A DNA stretch of 64,000 bases from Pseudomonas palleroniana (lineage in GTDB: Bacteria; Pseudomonadota; Gammaproteobacteria; Pseudomonadales; Pseudomonadaceae): assembly GCF_003031675.1 (NCBI RefSeq), contig NZ_PYWX01000063.1, positions 1-64,000 on the forward strand, read 5' to 3'. A program made the position numbers and the translations under genes. Position 1 is the first letter of the stretch; every line of letters starts with the position of its first letter. The notes beneath the pieces were generated by a model, which did no database searches, was not told the origin of the DNA, and saw only the letters and a list, made by a program, of their open reading frames with translations. Positions 45,742-55,970 of the stretch are shown piece after piece.

Positions 45742-46176
45742 ATGAGCCGTTTGGCTGTTGTTCTATTGACCGCACTGCTTGGCGTCAACGCCATGGCCGC
45801 CGACGTTATCGACCCTAATCGCACGAAGGAATTCGGCGATATCACCGTGCGCTACAACACCTTCACCTCCAGCTTCCTGCAGCCGGAAACCGCCCAGGCA
45901 GTGGGCGTAGTGCGCAGCAAGAACAAGGGCTTGATCAACGTGTCGGTGTTCAAGGGCGTGACGCCCGTGGCGGCGCAAGTGACCGGCACCATCAAGGACT
46001 CGCTCGGCAAGAGCGAAGTACTGACCTTCAAGCAGATCACCGAAAAAGGCGTGACCAACTACCTCGCGCCCTACTCGGTGCCGCAGCAGGAATTCAAGAC
46101 CTTCACCATCAATGTTGAAACCGGCGGCAAGGCCCACGGTTTCAGCTTTGTCCAAGAACTCTTCCCGGCCGAATGA
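45742..46176 (+). CDS. DUF4426 periplasmic protein
   Basis: 144 residues with a signal peptide (about 1-20, ending AMA) and a single DUF4426 domain ([21 protein letters not shown]-terminal [11 protein letters not shown]). Function unknown; it is conserved at this spot between metW and rdgB in pseudomonads. The stop overlaps the rdgB start. Confidence 0.85.
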   Translation: MSRLAVVLLTALLGVNAMAADVIDPNRTKEFGDITVRYNTFTSSFLQPETAQAVGVVRSKNKGLINVSVFKGVTPVAAQVTGTIKDSLGKSEVLTFKQITEKGVTNYLAPYSVPQQEFKTFTINVETGGKAHGFSFVQELFPAE

Positions 46177-46769
46177 TGAACCTCACCCAACTCGTACTGG
46201 CCAGCCATAACGCCGGCAAGCTCAAAGAACTGCAAGCCATGCTCGGTGGCTCCGTGCAACTGCGCTCGATCGGCGAATTCAGCCAGGTCGAGCCGGAAGA
46301 AACCGGCCTGTCGTTCGTCGAAAATGCCATCCTCAAGGCGCGCAATGCCGCACGCCTCTCCGGCCTTCCGGCGCTGGCCGATGACTCGGGCCTGGCGGTG
46401 GATTTCCTGGGCGGCGCCCCTGGCATCTACTCGGCGCGTTATGCCGATGGCAAGGGCGACGCGGCCAATAATGCCAAGCTGCTGGACGCGCTCAAGGATG
46501 TGCCGGACGCCATGCGTGGCGCGCAGTTTGTGTGCGTACTGGCCCTGGTGCGACACGCCGACGACCCGCTGCCGATCCTCTGCGAAGGGTTGTGGCACGG
46601 GCGTATCCTGCACGCGCCCAGCGGTGAACACGGCTTTGGCTATGACCCGCTGTTCTGGGTACCGGAGCGCAATGTCTCCAGCGCCGAACTGAGCCCGGCC
46701 GACAAGAACCAGATCAGCCACCGCGCCCGCGCAATGGATTTGCTGCGCCAACGCCTGGGCCTGAAATGA
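46173..46769 (+). CDS. rdgB: dITP/XTP pyrophosphatase RdgB
   Basis: House-cleaning nucleotide pyrophosphatase (198 residues) that removes deaminated purine triphosphates. [12 protein letters not shown] at the N-terminus, [20 protein letters not shown] and [11 protein letters not shown] are diagnostic. Overlaps the genes on both sides by four bases. Confidence 0.96.
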   Translation: MMNLTQLVLASHNAGKLKELQAMLGGSVQLRSIGEFSQVEPEETGLSFVENAILKARNAARLSGLPALADDSGLAVDFLGGAPGIYSARYADGKGDAANNAKLLDALKDVPDAMRGAQFVCVLALVRHADDPLPILCEGLWHGRILHAPSGEHGFGYDPLFWVPERNVSSAELSPADKNQISHRARAMDLLRQRLGLK

Positions 46770-47968
46770 CTCAAAACACCTCCGCGCAGCCGCTGATTCA
46801 CGGCGGCGCGCGAACACCACGGGCGGCCCTGCCCCACTTGCCGCCCCTGGCGCTGTACATCCACATTCCGTGGTGCGTGCGCAAATGCCCTTATTGTGAC
46901 TTCAACTCCCACACCGCCAGCAGCGTGCTGCCGGAAGAGGAGTATGTGGATGCCTTGCTGGCCGACCTCGATCAGGACCTGCATGCGGTGTATGGCCGCG
47001 AGCTGAGTTCGATCTTCTTTGGTGGCGGCACGCCCAGCCTGTTCAGCGCCGCCGCGTTGGGGCGCTTGCTCGAAGGCGTGCAAGCGCGCATTCGGTTTGC
47101 CGACGACATCGAGATCACCCTGGAGGCCAACCCAGGGACTTTCGAGCAAGAAAAATTTGTCGCGTACCGCAAGCTGGGGATCAACCGGCTGTCCATCGGC
47201 ATCCAGAGCTTCCAGCAGGCGAAGCTCGAAGCCCTGGGGCGTATCCACAATGGCGATGAAGCCGTACGGGCTGCCGATATGGCGCGTCAGGCGGGCTTTG
47301 ATAACTTCAACCTGGACTTGATGCACGGCCTGCCCGATCAGTCCCTGGACGACGCCCTGAGCGACCTGCGCCAGGCCATTGCGCTCAAGCCTACGCACCT
47401 GTCCTGGTACCAACTGACCCTGGAGCCCAACACCGTATTCTGGAACCAGCCACCTGCGCTGCCGGAAGACGACACGCTGTGGGACATCCAGGAAGCCGGC
47501 CAGGCGCTGCTTGCTGAACATGGCTACCGGCAATATGAAGTGTCGGCCTATGCCCAGGCGGGTCGCCCGGCGCGGCATAACCTGAACTACTGGAGCTTTG
47601 GTGACTTTATCGGCATCGGCGCCGGCGCCCACGGCAAGCTCAGCCACCCGGACGGGCGTATTGTGCGCACCTGGAAGACGCGAGCGCCGAAGGACTACCT
47701 CAACCCGGCCAAAAGCTTCCAGGCTGGAGCCAAAGAGCTGACGAACGAGGAACTGCCGTTCGAGTTCCTGATGAACGCCTTGCGCCTCACCGAAGGTGTC
47801 GAAGCCAGACTCTATGCCGAACGCACCGGCCTCGACCTGGCAAGCCTCGACGAAGGCCGCCGCGAGGCAGAACAAAGTGGCTTAATGCAGGTCGAACCGT
47901 CACGCCTGGCGGCGACCGACCGCGGGCAACTTTTTCTCAATGACCTGTTGCAGAAGTTTTTGAGCTGA
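46766..47968 (+). CDS. hemW: radical SAM haem chaperone HemW
   Basis: 400-residue radical SAM protein related to HemN and now regarded as a haem chaperone. The cluster motif is C37-V-R-K-C41-P-Y-C44; later come FFGGGTPSL and the long SAM domain. The N-terminal 28 residues are longer than in E. coli. Translationally coupled to rdgB. Confidence 0.93.
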   Translation: MTQNTSAQPLIHGGARTPRAALPHLPPLALYIHIPWCVRKCPYCDFNSHTASSVLPEEEYVDALLADLDQDLHAVYGRELSSIFFGGGTPSLFSAAALGRLLEGVQARIRFADDIEITLEANPGTFEQEKFVAYRKLGINRLSIGIQSFQQAKLEALGRIHNGDEAVRAADMARQAGFDNFNLDLMHGLPDQSLDDALSDLRQAIALKPTHLSWYQLTLEPNTVFWNQPPALPEDDTLWDIQEAGQALLAEHGYRQYEVSAYAQAGRPARHNLNYWSFGDFIGIGAGAHGKLSHPDGRIVRTWKTRAPKDYLNPAKSFQAGAKELTNEELPFEFLMNALRLTEGVEARLYAERTGLDLASLDEGRREAEQSGLMQVEPSRLAATDRGQLFLNDLLQKFLS

Positions 47969-47987
47969 TCGCTCTTAAGGAAATCAC

Positions 47988-48311
47988 ATGGATTTGGTAC
48001 TCGACCTGCTCGCCACCGTGTCCCGCTGGAGCCGTAGCAACCTGTCGGAAATCTCCCTGGCCCTCGTGGGCTGTTTGCTGGTGCTGTTCGGCGCCGACAT
48101 CAAGGGTTGGGTCGAAGCGCGCCTGGGCAGCATTGCTGGCGCTTTGCGTGTACCGCTGATGGCGCTGGTGTGCATGATCGGCAGCGGCGCGGCGCTGATC
48201 TATGCCACGCCGTGGATTGTGCGGGGGTTGAGCCAGTTCAATAACTACAGCCTGGCACCGGTGCTGGTGGTCGTGCTGGTGTTGATTGGCGTTGTCGCAG
48301 ACCGCCGCTAA
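47988..48311 (+). CDS. DUF3392 membrane protein
   Basis: 107 residues with three hydrophobic helices (ISLALVGCLLVLFGADI, VPLMALVCMIGSGAALIYA, LAPVLVVVLVLIGVVAD). Known only as the DUF3392 family; no function. Nineteen bases after hemW and before a strong terminator, so probably the last gene of the metX-to-hemW run. Confidence 0.85.
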   Translation: MDLVLDLLATVSRWSRSNLSEISLALVGCLLVLFGADIKGWVEARLGSIAGALRVPLMALVCMIGSGAALIYATPWIVRGLSQFNNYSLAPVLVVVLVLIGVVADRR

Positions 48312-48332
48312 TTCCAAGCACACTGCAAAAAC

Positions 48333-48362
48333 AAATGTGGGAGCAAGCTCCCACATTTTTTA
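48333..48362. terminator. bidirectional terminator derived from a REP
   Basis: A perfect 9-base stem, TGTGGGAGC-AA-GCTCCCACA, is flanked by AAA and TTTTTT. It is built from REP arms and separates the convergent DUF3392 and trmB genes. Confidence 0.9.
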
Positions 48363-48386
48363 CCGCATTTCAAAACTGCAGCCGGG

Positions 48387-49112
48387 TCAGGCCAGTTTCT
48401 CGAACTTCAAATCCCACACCCCATGCCCCAATCGCTCGCCGCGGCGTTCGAACTTGGTGATCGGACGCTCGGCCGGGCGCGGCACGCACTTGCCGTCTTC
48501 GGCCAGGTTGCGGTAGCCGGGCGCGACATTCATCACTTCCAGCATGTATTCGGCATACGGCTCCCAGTCGGTCGCCATGTGCAGGATACCGCCCACTTTC
48601 AGCTTGCTGCGTACCAGTTCCGCGAAGGAAGCCTGGACGATGCGACGCTTGTGGTGACGAGCCTTGTGCCACGGGTCAGGGAAGAACAACATCAGGCGAT
48701 CAAGGCTGTTGTCGGCGATGCAGCGGTTGAGCACTTCAATCGCGTCGCAGTCATAGACTCGCAGGTTGGTCAGGCCCTGGGTCAACACGCCATTAAGCAG
48801 CGCGCCGACACCCGGACGGTGTACTTCCACACCGATGAAATCCTGTTCCGGCGAAGCGGCGGCCATTTCCAGCAAGGAGTGACCCATGCCGAAGCCGATT
48901 TCCAGGGAACGCGGGGCCGAACGGCCGAACACCTGGTCGTAATCCACCGGCGCGTCAGCCAGTGGCAATACGAACAGCGGCGTGCCCTGCTCCAGGCCCT
49001 TTTGCTGGCCTTCGGTCATGCGACCGGCGCGCATCACAAAACTCTTGATACGGCGGTGCTTGGACTCGTCACCTTCTTCCACGGTGTTTGGCGTTTCGTT
49101 TGATTCAGTCAT
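48387..49112 (-). CDS. trmB: tRNA (guanine-N7)-methyltransferase
   Basis: SAM-dependent enzyme (241 residues) forming m7G46 in tRNA. Blocks: [27 protein letters not shown], the [18 protein letters not shown] signature and [13 protein letters not shown] at the C-terminus. I used the ATG at 49112; a TTG precedes it. It lies ten bases after thiG, likely in one transcript with thiS-thiG. Confidence 0.95.
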   Translation of the reverse strand: MTESNETPNTVEEGDESKHRRIKSFVMRAGRMTEGQQKGLEQGTPLFVLPLADAPVDYDQVFGRSAPRSLEIGFGMGHSLLEMAAASPEQDFIGVEVHRPGVGALLNGVLTQGLTNLRVYDCDAIEVLNRCIADNSLDRLMLFFPDPWHKARHHKRRIVQASFAELVRSKLKVGGILHMATDWEPYAEYMLEVMNVAPGYRNLAEDGKCVPRPAERPITKFERRGERLGHGVWDLKFEKLA

Positions 49113-49121
49113 CAATAGCTC

Positions 49122-49916
49122 TTACTTGATCAGACCATCCAGCGGCGAGGAGGCGCTGGCGTAGAGTTTTTTCGGCATGCGGCCGGCGAGATACGCCAGG
49201 CGACCCGCGACGATGGCATGTTGCATGGCTTGAGCCATCATGACCGGTTGCTGGGCATGGGCGATGGCCGAGTTCATCAGCACCGCGTCGCAGCCCAGTT
49301 CCATGGCGATGGTGGCGTCGGAGGCAGTCCCCACGCCCGCATCCACCAATACCGGGATATTGGCTTCTTCAAGGATGATCTGCAGGTTGTACGGATTGCA
49401 GATACCCAGGCCGGAACCGATCAGACCGGCCAGCGGCATCACGGCGATGCAGCCGATGTCTGCCAGTTGGCGCGCGATGATCGGGTCATCGCTGGTGTAG
49501 ACCATCACGTCGAAACCTTCCTTGACCAGGGTTTCAGCGGCCTTGAGGGTTTCGATCACGTTGGGGAACAGGGTTTTCTGGTCGGCCAGTACTTCCAGTT
49601 TCACCAGGTTATGGCCGTCGAGCAGCTCACGGGCCAGGCGGCAAGTACGCACGGCTTCAATGGCGTCGTAGCAACCGGCGGTGTTCGGCAGGAAGGTGTA
49701 GCGATCCGGCGACAACACGTCGAGCAGGTTCGGCTCGCCTTCGATCTGGCCCAGGTTGGTGCGGCGCACGGCAAACGTGACGATCTCGGCGCCCGAGGCT
49801 TCGATGGCCAGACGGGTTTCTTCCATGTCGCGGTACTTGCCGGTACCGACCAGCAGACGGGACTGGTAAGTACGACCGGCCAGAACGAAGGGCTTGTCGC
49901 TACGAACGATGCTCAT
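49122..49916 (-). CDS. thiG: thiazole synthase ThiG
   Basis: Builds the thiazole ring of thiamine from DXP, ThiS-thiocarboxylate and dehydroglycine (264 residues). TIM-barrel blocks: [20 protein letters not shown] with the Schiff-base lysine, [30 protein letters not shown]. It is 65 bases after thiS. Confidence 0.96.
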   Translation of the reverse strand: MSIVRSDKPFVLAGRTYQSRLLVGTGKYRDMEETRLAIEASGAEIVTFAVRRTNLGQIEGEPNLLDVLSPDRYTFLPNTAGCYDAIEAVRTCRLARELLDGHNLVKLEVLADQKTLFPNVIETLKAAETLVKEGFDVMVYTSDDPIIARQLADIGCIAVMPLAGLIGSGLGICNPYNLQIILEEANIPVLVDAGVGTASDATIAMELGCDAVLMNSAIAHAQQPVMMAQAMQHAIVAGRLAYLAGRMPKKLYASASSPLDGLIK

Positions 49917-49981
49917 GGGAAATCCTCGAAATGGGGTGAGGTTCTGCAGAATGCGGGTTGGCGCGATTGAGCGCCTGACGG

Positions 49982-50182
49982 CTAGCCGCCGCCGATGGCG
50001 TGGACCACTTCGACCTGGTCACCTTCGGTGAGCGCGGTCTCGGCGTGCTGGCTACGCGGGACGATATCCAGGTTGAGCTCCACTGCGACGCGACGCCCGG
50101 TCAGGTCCAGGCGGGTCAGCAGGGCCGCAACGGTTTCACCGTCGGGCAGTTCAAAGGATTCGCCGTTCAACAGAATGCGCAT
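49982..50182 (-). CDS. thiS: sulfur carrier protein ThiS
   Basis: 66-residue ubiquitin-fold sulfur carrier ending in the required Gly-Gly (VVHAIGGG). The C-terminus becomes a thiocarboxylate that donates sulfur to ThiG. The start is the ATG at 50182 ([19 protein letters not shown]); the longer open frame upstream is not conserved. Confidence 0.94.
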   Translation of the reverse strand: MRILLNGESFELPDGETVAALLTRLDLTGRRVAVELNLDIVPRSQHAETALTEGDQVEVVHAIGGG

Positions 50183-50253
50183 GCCACGGGCCGTCATCGT
50201 TTTTAGGGGCCAGCATTCTAGCGCGATTGAGACCTCAAGGTCAGCTCCAAGCG

Positions 50254-50634
50254 TCAAGCGGTCAGTTGCAAGCGCCACGCGGCCAAGCCAAGGAAGAACC
50301 ATCCGAGCAGAAACGCCAGCCCGCCAAATGGCGTGATGATCCCCAGTTTGCTGATCCCGGTCAGGGTCAGTACATACAGGCTGCCGGAGAACAGCAGGAT
50401 GCCGACGGTAAATGAGAGCCCCGCCCAAGTCACCAATCGGCCCGGGATATGCGCAGCCAGCAACGCCACGCCGAACAGCGCCAGGGCATGCACCAACTGA
50501 TAGGTCACGCCGGTATGGAAGATCGCCAGGTACTCGGCGCTCAGGCGGTTTTTCAGGCCGTGGGCGGCGAAAGCCCCCAGGGCGACCCCGGTAAAGCCGA
50601 AAAAGGCAGCCAGCATCAGAAAGCTACGCAGCAT
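50254..50634 (-). CDS. DUF423 (YgdD-like) membrane protein
   Basis: 126 residues, four helices: LMLAAFFGFTGVALGAFAAH, YQLVHALALFGVALLA, FTVGILLFSGSLYVLTLTG and ITPFGGLAFLLGWFFLGLAA. Family function unknown. Divergent from mtgA across 74 bases; conserved neighbour of thiS in pseudomonads. Confidence 0.9.
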   Translation of the reverse strand: MLRSFLMLAAFFGFTGVALGAFAAHGLKNRLSAEYLAIFHTGVTYQLVHALALFGVALLAAHIPGRLVTWAGLSFTVGILLFSGSLYVLTLTGISKLGIITPFGGLAFLLGWFFLGLAAWRLQLTA

Positions 50635-50708
50635 GAGGAACTCCAGTCAGACTCAAAGGGCCGGGTCTGTATAATGGCCCGCTCAACGGGTTCGGCCAAG
50701 CCATCTCT

Positions 50709-51431
50709 ATGCTGCGTTTCCTCTTCAAGCGTTTCCTTACAGTCGTGAAATGGTTTGCCATCGGCAGTGTATTGCTGGTGCTGCTGTTGCGTGTCGTGCC
50801 GCCACCGTTCACGGCGCTGATGGTGGAGCGCAAGGTCGAATCCTGGATTGATGGCGAGCCGATTGACCTGCAGCGCACCTGGGTGCCGTGGGATGAGATA
50901 TCCGATGAACTGAAAGTGGCGGTGATGGCCGGTGAAGACCAGCGCTTCCCGCAACATTGGGGCTTTGATTTCGGCGCGATCCAGGCGGCGATTCTGCATA
51001 ACGAGCGCGGCGGCTCCATTCGCGGTGCCAGTACCCTGAGCCAGCAGGTCTCCAAGAACCTGTTCCTGTGGGCCGGCCGCAGCTATTTGCGCAAGGGCCT
51101 GGAAGCCTGGTTCACTGGGCTGATCGAGGTGCTGTGGCCCAAGCAGCGGATTCTTGAGGTGTACCTCAACAGCGTGGAATGGGATGAAGGGGTATTTGGG
51201 GCGCAAGCGGCAGCAGAGCATCACTTTGGAGTGAGTGCCAAGGCGCTTTCTCGCCAGCAGGCCAGTTATCTGGCGGCAGTACTGCCCAACCCACGAGTGT
51301 GGAGTGCAAGTCATCCGACGGCGTATGTGGCAAGACGGGCAGCTTGGATTCGCCAGCAAATGAGCCAGCTGGGTGGGGATGGTTACCTGGCTGAGCTGAA
51401 CAATTCCAGAAAAGCCCCCTGGTCCGACTGA
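50709..51431 (+). CDS. mtgA: monofunctional peptidoglycan transglycosylase
   Basis: GT51 glycosyltransferase (240 residues) with one N-terminal membrane helix (about 13-29) that polymerises lipid II. Catalytic Glu E76 lies in AGEDQRFPQHWGFD, and the second block is RGASTLSQQVSKNLFLW. A REPIN follows. Confidence 0.95.
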   Translation: MLRFLFKRFLTVVKWFAIGSVLLVLLLRVVPPPFTALMVERKVESWIDGEPIDLQRTWVPWDEISDELKVAVMAGEDQRFPQHWGFDFGAIQAAILHNERGGSIRGASTLSQQVSKNLFLWAGRSYLRKGLEAWFTGLIEVLWPKQRILEVYLNSVEWDEGVFGAQAAAEHHFGVSAKALSRQQASYLAAVLPNPRVWSASHPTAYVARRAAWIRQQMSQLGGDGYLAELNNSRKAPWSD

Positions 51432-51448
51432 TACCACTCAGAAACAAC

Positions 51449-51537
51449 TGTGGGAGGGGGCTTGCTCCCGATTGCTGTGCGTCAGTCAAAGATGAACTGG
51501 CAGAAACACAGCTATCGGGAGCAAGCCCCCTCCCACA
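51449..51537. repeat. REPIN doublet between mtgA and rpoH
   Basis: Two intact REP arms, TGTGGGAGGGGGCTTGCTCC and its complement, head to head, between convergent genes, ending 19 bases before the rpoH stop. Confidence 0.92.
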
Positions 51538-51555
51538 TTTTGACCAGGCCGCGCT

Positions 51556-52410
51556 TTAAGCAGCGATGGACAACTTCAGCTTGTTCATCGCGCTTTTCTC
51601 AAGCTGGCGAATCCGCTCGGCCGACACGTTGTACTTCTGCGCCAGGTCGTGCAGCGTGGCTTTTTCTTCCGCCAGCCAACGCTGGTAGAGGATGTCACGG
51701 CTGCGGTCGTCCAACACTTCCAGCGCTTCGTGCAGATTGTGGTTGGAGTTGTCGCTCCAGTCGGCGTCTTCCAGTTGACGGGCCGGGTCATACCGGTGGT
51801 CTTCCAGATAGTTGGCCGGCGATTGGAAGGCGCTGTCGTCGTCCGCTTCGGCGGCAGGGTCGAAGGCCATGTCATGGCCGGTCAGGCGGCTTTCCATCTC
51901 GCGCACTTCACGCGGCTCCACGCCGAGGCTTTCGGCCACGCGGTGGACTTCTTCATTGTTCAACCATGCCAGGCGTTTCTTCTGGCTACGCAGGTTGAAG
52001 AACAGCTTGCGCTGGGCCTTGGTGGTCGCGACTTTCACGATGCGCCAGTTGCGCAGGATGAACTCGTGGATTTCCGCCTTGATCCAGTGCACGGCAAACG
52101 ACACCAGGCGCACACCCATTTCCGGGTTGAAGCGCTTTACAGCCTTCATCAGGCCAACGTTGCCTTCCTGGATCAGGTCAGCCTGGGCCAGACCGTAGCC
52201 GCTGTAGCTACGGGCGATATGTACGACAAACCGCAGGTGGGCGAGCACCATCTGCCGAGCCGCCTCCAGATCCTGCTCATAGTAGAGACTCTCGGCCAGT
52301 TCACGCTCCTGCTCGGGCGTCAGCAATGGAATGCTGTTCACCGTGTGCACATAGGCCTCCAGGTTCGCACCCGGGACCAAGGCATAAGCAGGTTGCAAAG
52401 AAGTGGTCAT
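51556..52410 (-). CDS. rpoH: RNA polymerase heat-shock sigma factor 32
   Basis: Sigma-32 (284 residues). Region 2 ([39 protein letters not shown]), the RpoH box QRKLFFNLR, and region 4 with [23 protein letters not shown] are clear. I chose the ATG at 52410 with GGAGGTTTTTT upstream; the frame stays open further back through the promoter. An AlgU-like promoter precedes it. Confidence 0.97.
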   Translation of the reverse strand: MTTSLQPAYALVPGANLEAYVHTVNSIPLLTPEQERELAESLYYEQDLEAARQMVLAHLRFVVHIARSYSGYGLAQADLIQEGNVGLMKAVKRFNPEMGVRLVSFAVHWIKAEIHEFILRNWRIVKVATTKAQRKLFFNLRSQKKRLAWLNNEEVHRVAESLGVEPREVREMESRLTGHDMAFDPAAEADDDSAFQSPANYLEDHRYDPARQLEDADWSDNSNHNLHEALEVLDDRSRDILYQRWLAEEKATLHDLAQKYNVSAERIRQLEKSAMNKLKLSIAA

Positions 52411-52459
52411 ACGAAAAAACCTCCGACTCACATAACTCGTGCAATTAAGCACTGCGAAA

Positions 52460-52486
52460 ATTGACCGGGAACCGTAGGACAAGTTC
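52460..52486 (-). promoter_or_regulatory. candidate AlgU (sigma-E type) promoter of rpoH
   Basis: On the minus strand GAACTT (52486-52481), a 16-base spacer, then TCAAT (52464-52460). GAACTT is the AlgU -35 consensus; the -10 TCAAT departs from TCTGA. The predicted transcript would start about 45 bases before the rpoH ATG. P. aeruginosa rpoH is known to have an AlgU-dependent promoter. Confidence 0.5.
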
Positions 52487-52539
52487 CCTAAACCACCCAT
52501 ACGGTCAATACAAACGAAACCACATTAATCTGACATTAA

Positions 52540-53565
52540 CTACTTCGGTGCCAGCTCGCGTAAATGACGAGCGACCGCAATCCACGCACCGATATACCCC
52601 AACAAGACAGCGCCAAGCAAGAGACTCAGACCATCGGCCACCGGCACGCCGGCCAAGGCAAAATCGCTGCCGTACAACCCGGCAAGCCCGACAACCGCGT
52701 CGTTCAGCCAGTCAAGGCCAAACGCCAGCACGCCCCAGGACAAAATCCCTGCACCAAAGCCATAAAGCGCGCCCATGTACAGAAAAGGACGACGCACATA
52801 GCTGTCTGTGCCGCCGACCAGTTTAATCACTTCTATCTCGGTGCGACGGTTTTCAATATGAAGACGAATGGTATTACCTATCACCAAAAGTAATGCAGAC
52901 ACCAACAGCACCGTCAGGCCGAATACAAAGCGGTCACCCAGCTTGAGGATCGCGGCCAGGCGCTCCACCCAGACTAGATCAAGTTGAGCCTGTTGCACCT
53001 TGGGCATCTCTGCGAGTTTTTGTCGCAGGGCTTCCAGGGCCGGCTTGTCGACTTCATTGGGCGTCACCAGCACCACACCCGGCAGCGGGTTCTGTGGCAA
53101 CTCCTTGAGCGCCTCGCCCAGCCCGGATTGTTGCTGGAATTCCTCAAGGGCCTGGTCACGGCTGATGTATTCAGCATCGGCGACACCCGGCAATTGCTTG
53201 ATGTCATCGCGCAGGCCCTCGCCATCTTTGGCACTGGCGTCGATGTTCAGGTACAGGGAAATCTGTGCCGCACGCTGCCAGGAGCCACCCAGGCGCTCCA
53301 CATTATTGAGCAGCAGCGACAACCCCATCGGCAGGCTCAATGCCACCGCCATCACCAGGCAGGTGAAGAAACTGCCGATCGGCTGCTTGCCCAGGCGGCG
53401 CAGACTGTCGAGCAAGCTGGCACGATGGCTTTCGATCCAGGCGTGCAGCAGGGTGCCGAAGTCCGGGCCCTCATCATCGTCGCGCTTTTTCTTCTTCTGC
53501 GGTTGTGGATCAGCCGCTTTCGGCGCCACGCGCTCGGAAACTTTAGGGCTACGTGTTGCACTCAT
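52540..53565 (-). CDS. ftsX: cell division protein FtsX
   Basis: Membrane subunit of the FtsEX complex (341 residues) that regulates septal peptidoglycan hydrolases. A charged cytoplasmic N-terminus of about 75 residues is followed by four helices and a periplasmic loop (about 95-190), with NTIRLHIENRRTEIEVIKLVG near the third helix. The start overlaps the ftsE stop by four bases. Confidence 0.95.
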   Translation of the reverse strand: MSATRSPKVSERVAPKAADPQPQKKKKRDDDEGPDFGTLLHAWIESHRASLLDSLRRLGKQPIGSFFTCLVMAVALSLPMGLSLLLNNVERLGGSWQRAAQISLYLNIDASAKDGEGLRDDIKQLPGVADAEYISRDQALEEFQQQSGLGEALKELPQNPLPGVVLVTPNEVDKPALEALRQKLAEMPKVQQAQLDLVWVERLAAILKLGDRFVFGLTVLLVSALLLVIGNTIRLHIENRRTEIEVIKLVGGTDSYVRRPFLYMGALYGFGAGILSWGVLAFGLDWLNDAVVGLAGLYGSDFALAGVPVADGLSLLLGAVLLGYIGAWIAVARHLRELAPK

Positions 53566-54233
53566 ACACCCGCCTCCCCGTCACCGATCAGGCGGCCACG
53601 TTGCAGGGTCAGCATGCGGTGACGCATGCGGGCGATCAGTGCCAAGTCGTGGCTGGCAATCAGCACGCTGGTACCCAGGCGATTGATGTCTTCGAACACG
53701 CCCATGATCTCGGCGGCAAGGCGCGGGTCAAGGTTGCCGGTAGGTTCGTCCGCCAGCAGCAAGGCCGGGCGGTGGACGATGGCGCGGGCAATGCCGACGC
53801 GTTGTTGCTGGCCGGTGGACAGGTCGCCAGGATAAAGATCGGTCTTGTCCGACAACGCGACACGCTCCAGGGCCGAGTCCACGCGCTTGATGATCTCGGC
53901 CTTGGACAGCCCGAGGATCTGCAACGGCAGCGCGACGTTATTGAATACCGTACGATCGAACAACAATTGGTGGTTCTGAAACACCACGCCGATCTGGCGA
54001 CGCAGGAACGGAATCTGCGCATTGCTGATGGTTGCCAGGTCTTGCCCGGCCAACAGCAATTTGCCGGTGGTGGGGCGTTCCATGGCCAATAGCAGGCGCA
54101 ACAAGGTGCTCTTGCCGGCGCCGGAATGGCCGGTGACAAACAAAAACTCGCCGCGACGCACTCGAAAGCTCAGCTCATGCAAGCCCACATGCCCGTTGGC
54201 ATAGCGTTTACCGACCTGTTCGAATCGAATCAT
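53562..54233 (-). CDS. ftsE: cell division ATP-binding protein FtsE
   Basis: ABC ATPase (223 residues): Walker A GHSGAGKST (35-43), signature LSTGQQQRVGIARA (near 140), Walker B LLLADEPTGNLD. The signature has LSTGQ in place of the more usual LSGGE. Overlaps ftsY and ftsX by four bases each, giving the conserved ftsY-ftsE-ftsX operon. Confidence 0.96.
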   Translation of the reverse strand: MIRFEQVGKRYANGHVGLHELSFRVRRGEFLFVTGHSGAGKSTLLRLLLAMERPTTGKLLLAGQDLATISNAQIPFLRRQIGVVFQNHQLLFDRTVFNNVALPLQILGLSKAEIIKRVDSALERVALSDKTDLYPGDLSTGQQQRVGIARAIVHRPALLLADEPTGNLDPRLAAEIMGVFEDINRLGTSVLIASHDLALIARMRHRMLTLQRGRLIGDGEAGV

Positions 54234-55633
54234 GAACGCTCCCGTTCGGCAAACAGTGCCTGTACAAAGGGTTCGGCTTCAAAGGTGCGCAGGTCGTCGA
54301 TGCCTTCACCGACGCCGATGTAGCGAATCGGCAACCCGAACTGTTTTGCCAAGGCGAAGATCACGCCACCTTTGGCCGTGCCGTCGAGCTTAGTCAATGC
54401 CAGGCCGGTCAGTTGCACCGTCTGGTTGAATTGCTTGGCCTGGCTGATGGCGTTCTGGCCAGTACCCGCGTCGAGCACCAGCAATACTTCGTGTGGCGCA
54501 TCGGCGTCGAGCTTGCCGATCACGCGGCGCACTTTCTTCAACTCTTCCATCAGATTGTCTTTGGTGTGCAGGCGACCGGCGGTATCGGCGATCAACACAT
54601 CGATGTTGCGCGCCTTGGCGGCCTGCACGGCGTCGAAGATCACCGAAGCAGAGTCGGCACCGGTATGCTGGGCGATCACCGGGATCCTGTTGCGCTCACC
54701 CCACACCTGCAGCTGTTCAACAGCAGCGGCGCGGAAGGTGTCACCGGCCGCCAGCATGACTTTCTTGCCTTCCGACTGGAGTTTTTTCGCCAGTTTGCCG
54801 ATGGTGGTGGTCTTGCCCGCACCGTTGACACCCACAACCAGGATCACGAATGGTTTGTTCGGCGTGATCACCAGCGGCGCTTCCACGGGCTTGAGCATCG
54901 CGGCCAGTTCGGCCTGCAGGGATTTGTAGAGGGCGTCGGCGTCGGTCAACTGCTTGCGCGCCACCTTCTGGGTCAGGCTCTGGATGATCACCGCAGTGGC
55001 TTCGACGCCCACGTCGGCGGTCAGCAAACGGGTTTCGATGTCTTCCAGCAGTTCGTCATCGATGACCTTCTTGCCCAGGAACAGGCTGGCCATACCTTCG
55101 CCGATGCTTGCGCTGGTCTTGCTCAGGCCCTGCTTGAGGCGAGCGAAGAAGCCGGTTTTGCTGGCTTCGGTGACGGCGGCGACAACCGGCTCTGGCTCTG
55201 GCTCCGGCTCGATCACGACCGTAGCAACCGGCTCCAATGCCGGCGGCGCTTCGACCACTACCGTTACGGGCTCAATGACGGCAGGAATGGGCGGCGTGAC
55301 ATGTTCGGCCTGCACATCCTCAACCAGTGCCACGGGCTCTTCGGCCACCGGCAACTGTGGCCACGGCGTATGTATCGGGCTGGACTCGGGCTCCGGCTCA
55401 GGCGCGGCCTCGACCACCGGCTGCAACACCGGTTCAGCCATCGGCAACACCACCGGCGCCGGAGTTTCGGCAACCGGTTCGGCCGCAACTACTGGGGGCT
55501 CTGGAATCGGCTCAGGTTGAACCTGCGGCTGTTCGACGACGGGTTCCTGCGGCTTTTTGCGCAGCCATCCGAACAGGCCTTTTTTCTCGCCAGCCGCAGC
55601 TGGGCTCTTCTTGTCGTCGTTGGAACCAAACAT
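54230..55633 (-). CDS. ftsY: signal recognition particle receptor FtsY
   Basis: SRP receptor GTPase (467 residues). Residues about 1-160 are an acidic Pro/Glu/Val-rich region, followed by the N-domain and the G-domain with GVNGAGKTTT (about 269), LIADTAGR and LTKLDGTAKGG. It docks ribosome-SRP complexes at the membrane. First gene of ftsYEX. Confidence 0.97.
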   Translation of the reverse strand: MFGSNDDKKSPAAAGEKKGLFGWLRKKPQEPVVEQPQVQPEPIPEPPVVAAEPVAETPAPVVLPMAEPVLQPVVEAAPEPEPESSPIHTPWPQLPVAEEPVALVEDVQAEHVTPPIPAVIEPVTVVVEAPPALEPVATVVIEPEPEPEPVVAAVTEASKTGFFARLKQGLSKTSASIGEGMASLFLGKKVIDDELLEDIETRLLTADVGVEATAVIIQSLTQKVARKQLTDADALYKSLQAELAAMLKPVEAPLVITPNKPFVILVVGVNGAGKTTTIGKLAKKLQSEGKKVMLAAGDTFRAAAVEQLQVWGERNRIPVIAQHTGADSASVIFDAVQAAKARNIDVLIADTAGRLHTKDNLMEELKKVRRVIGKLDADAPHEVLLVLDAGTGQNAISQAKQFNQTVQLTGLALTKLDGTAKGGVIFALAKQFGLPIRYIGVGEGIDDLRTFEAEPFVQALFAERERS

Positions 55634-55970
55634 GGAGGACGGCTATCTCAAAGTAGCGATGCGCCAGGGCGCTTCGGTAAATAAATTCAATGCAGAACAG
55701 ACTGCTTTAAAGCTCGCTTGTTCATGCGCAACATTTTCAGGGCATAAATAAAGACCCTGACAAATCGATTCAATATAGGACTGAAGCGATAACATCGGCG
55801 AAAAGTGGAAGATCGTCGGGGAAACCCACGCTCTATTCCAAGATTCCGACGACTGAACCCGGGACAGGATGACCGCCGCAGTGGCCGTGTCCAAATCGGA
55901 TCAGTATCCTAGCACCTCCTCGCCCGCCGACGCTAAGACCAAGCGGGCAGCCCAACAGGTTTAAAAACGA
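55634..55970. other. gene-free divergent region between ftsY and the M16 peptidase genes
   Basis: About 340 bases containing the promoters of both divergent operons. AT-rich patches occur near 55678-55690 and 55740-55755 (a possible ftsY promoter). I see no convincing ORF, RNA gene or repeat. Confidence 0.5.

Noticed and set aside
55643-55894. An 83-codon minus-strand frame upstream of ftsY
   Set aside because: No ribosome site or recognisable features; the region should hold the ftsY promoter.
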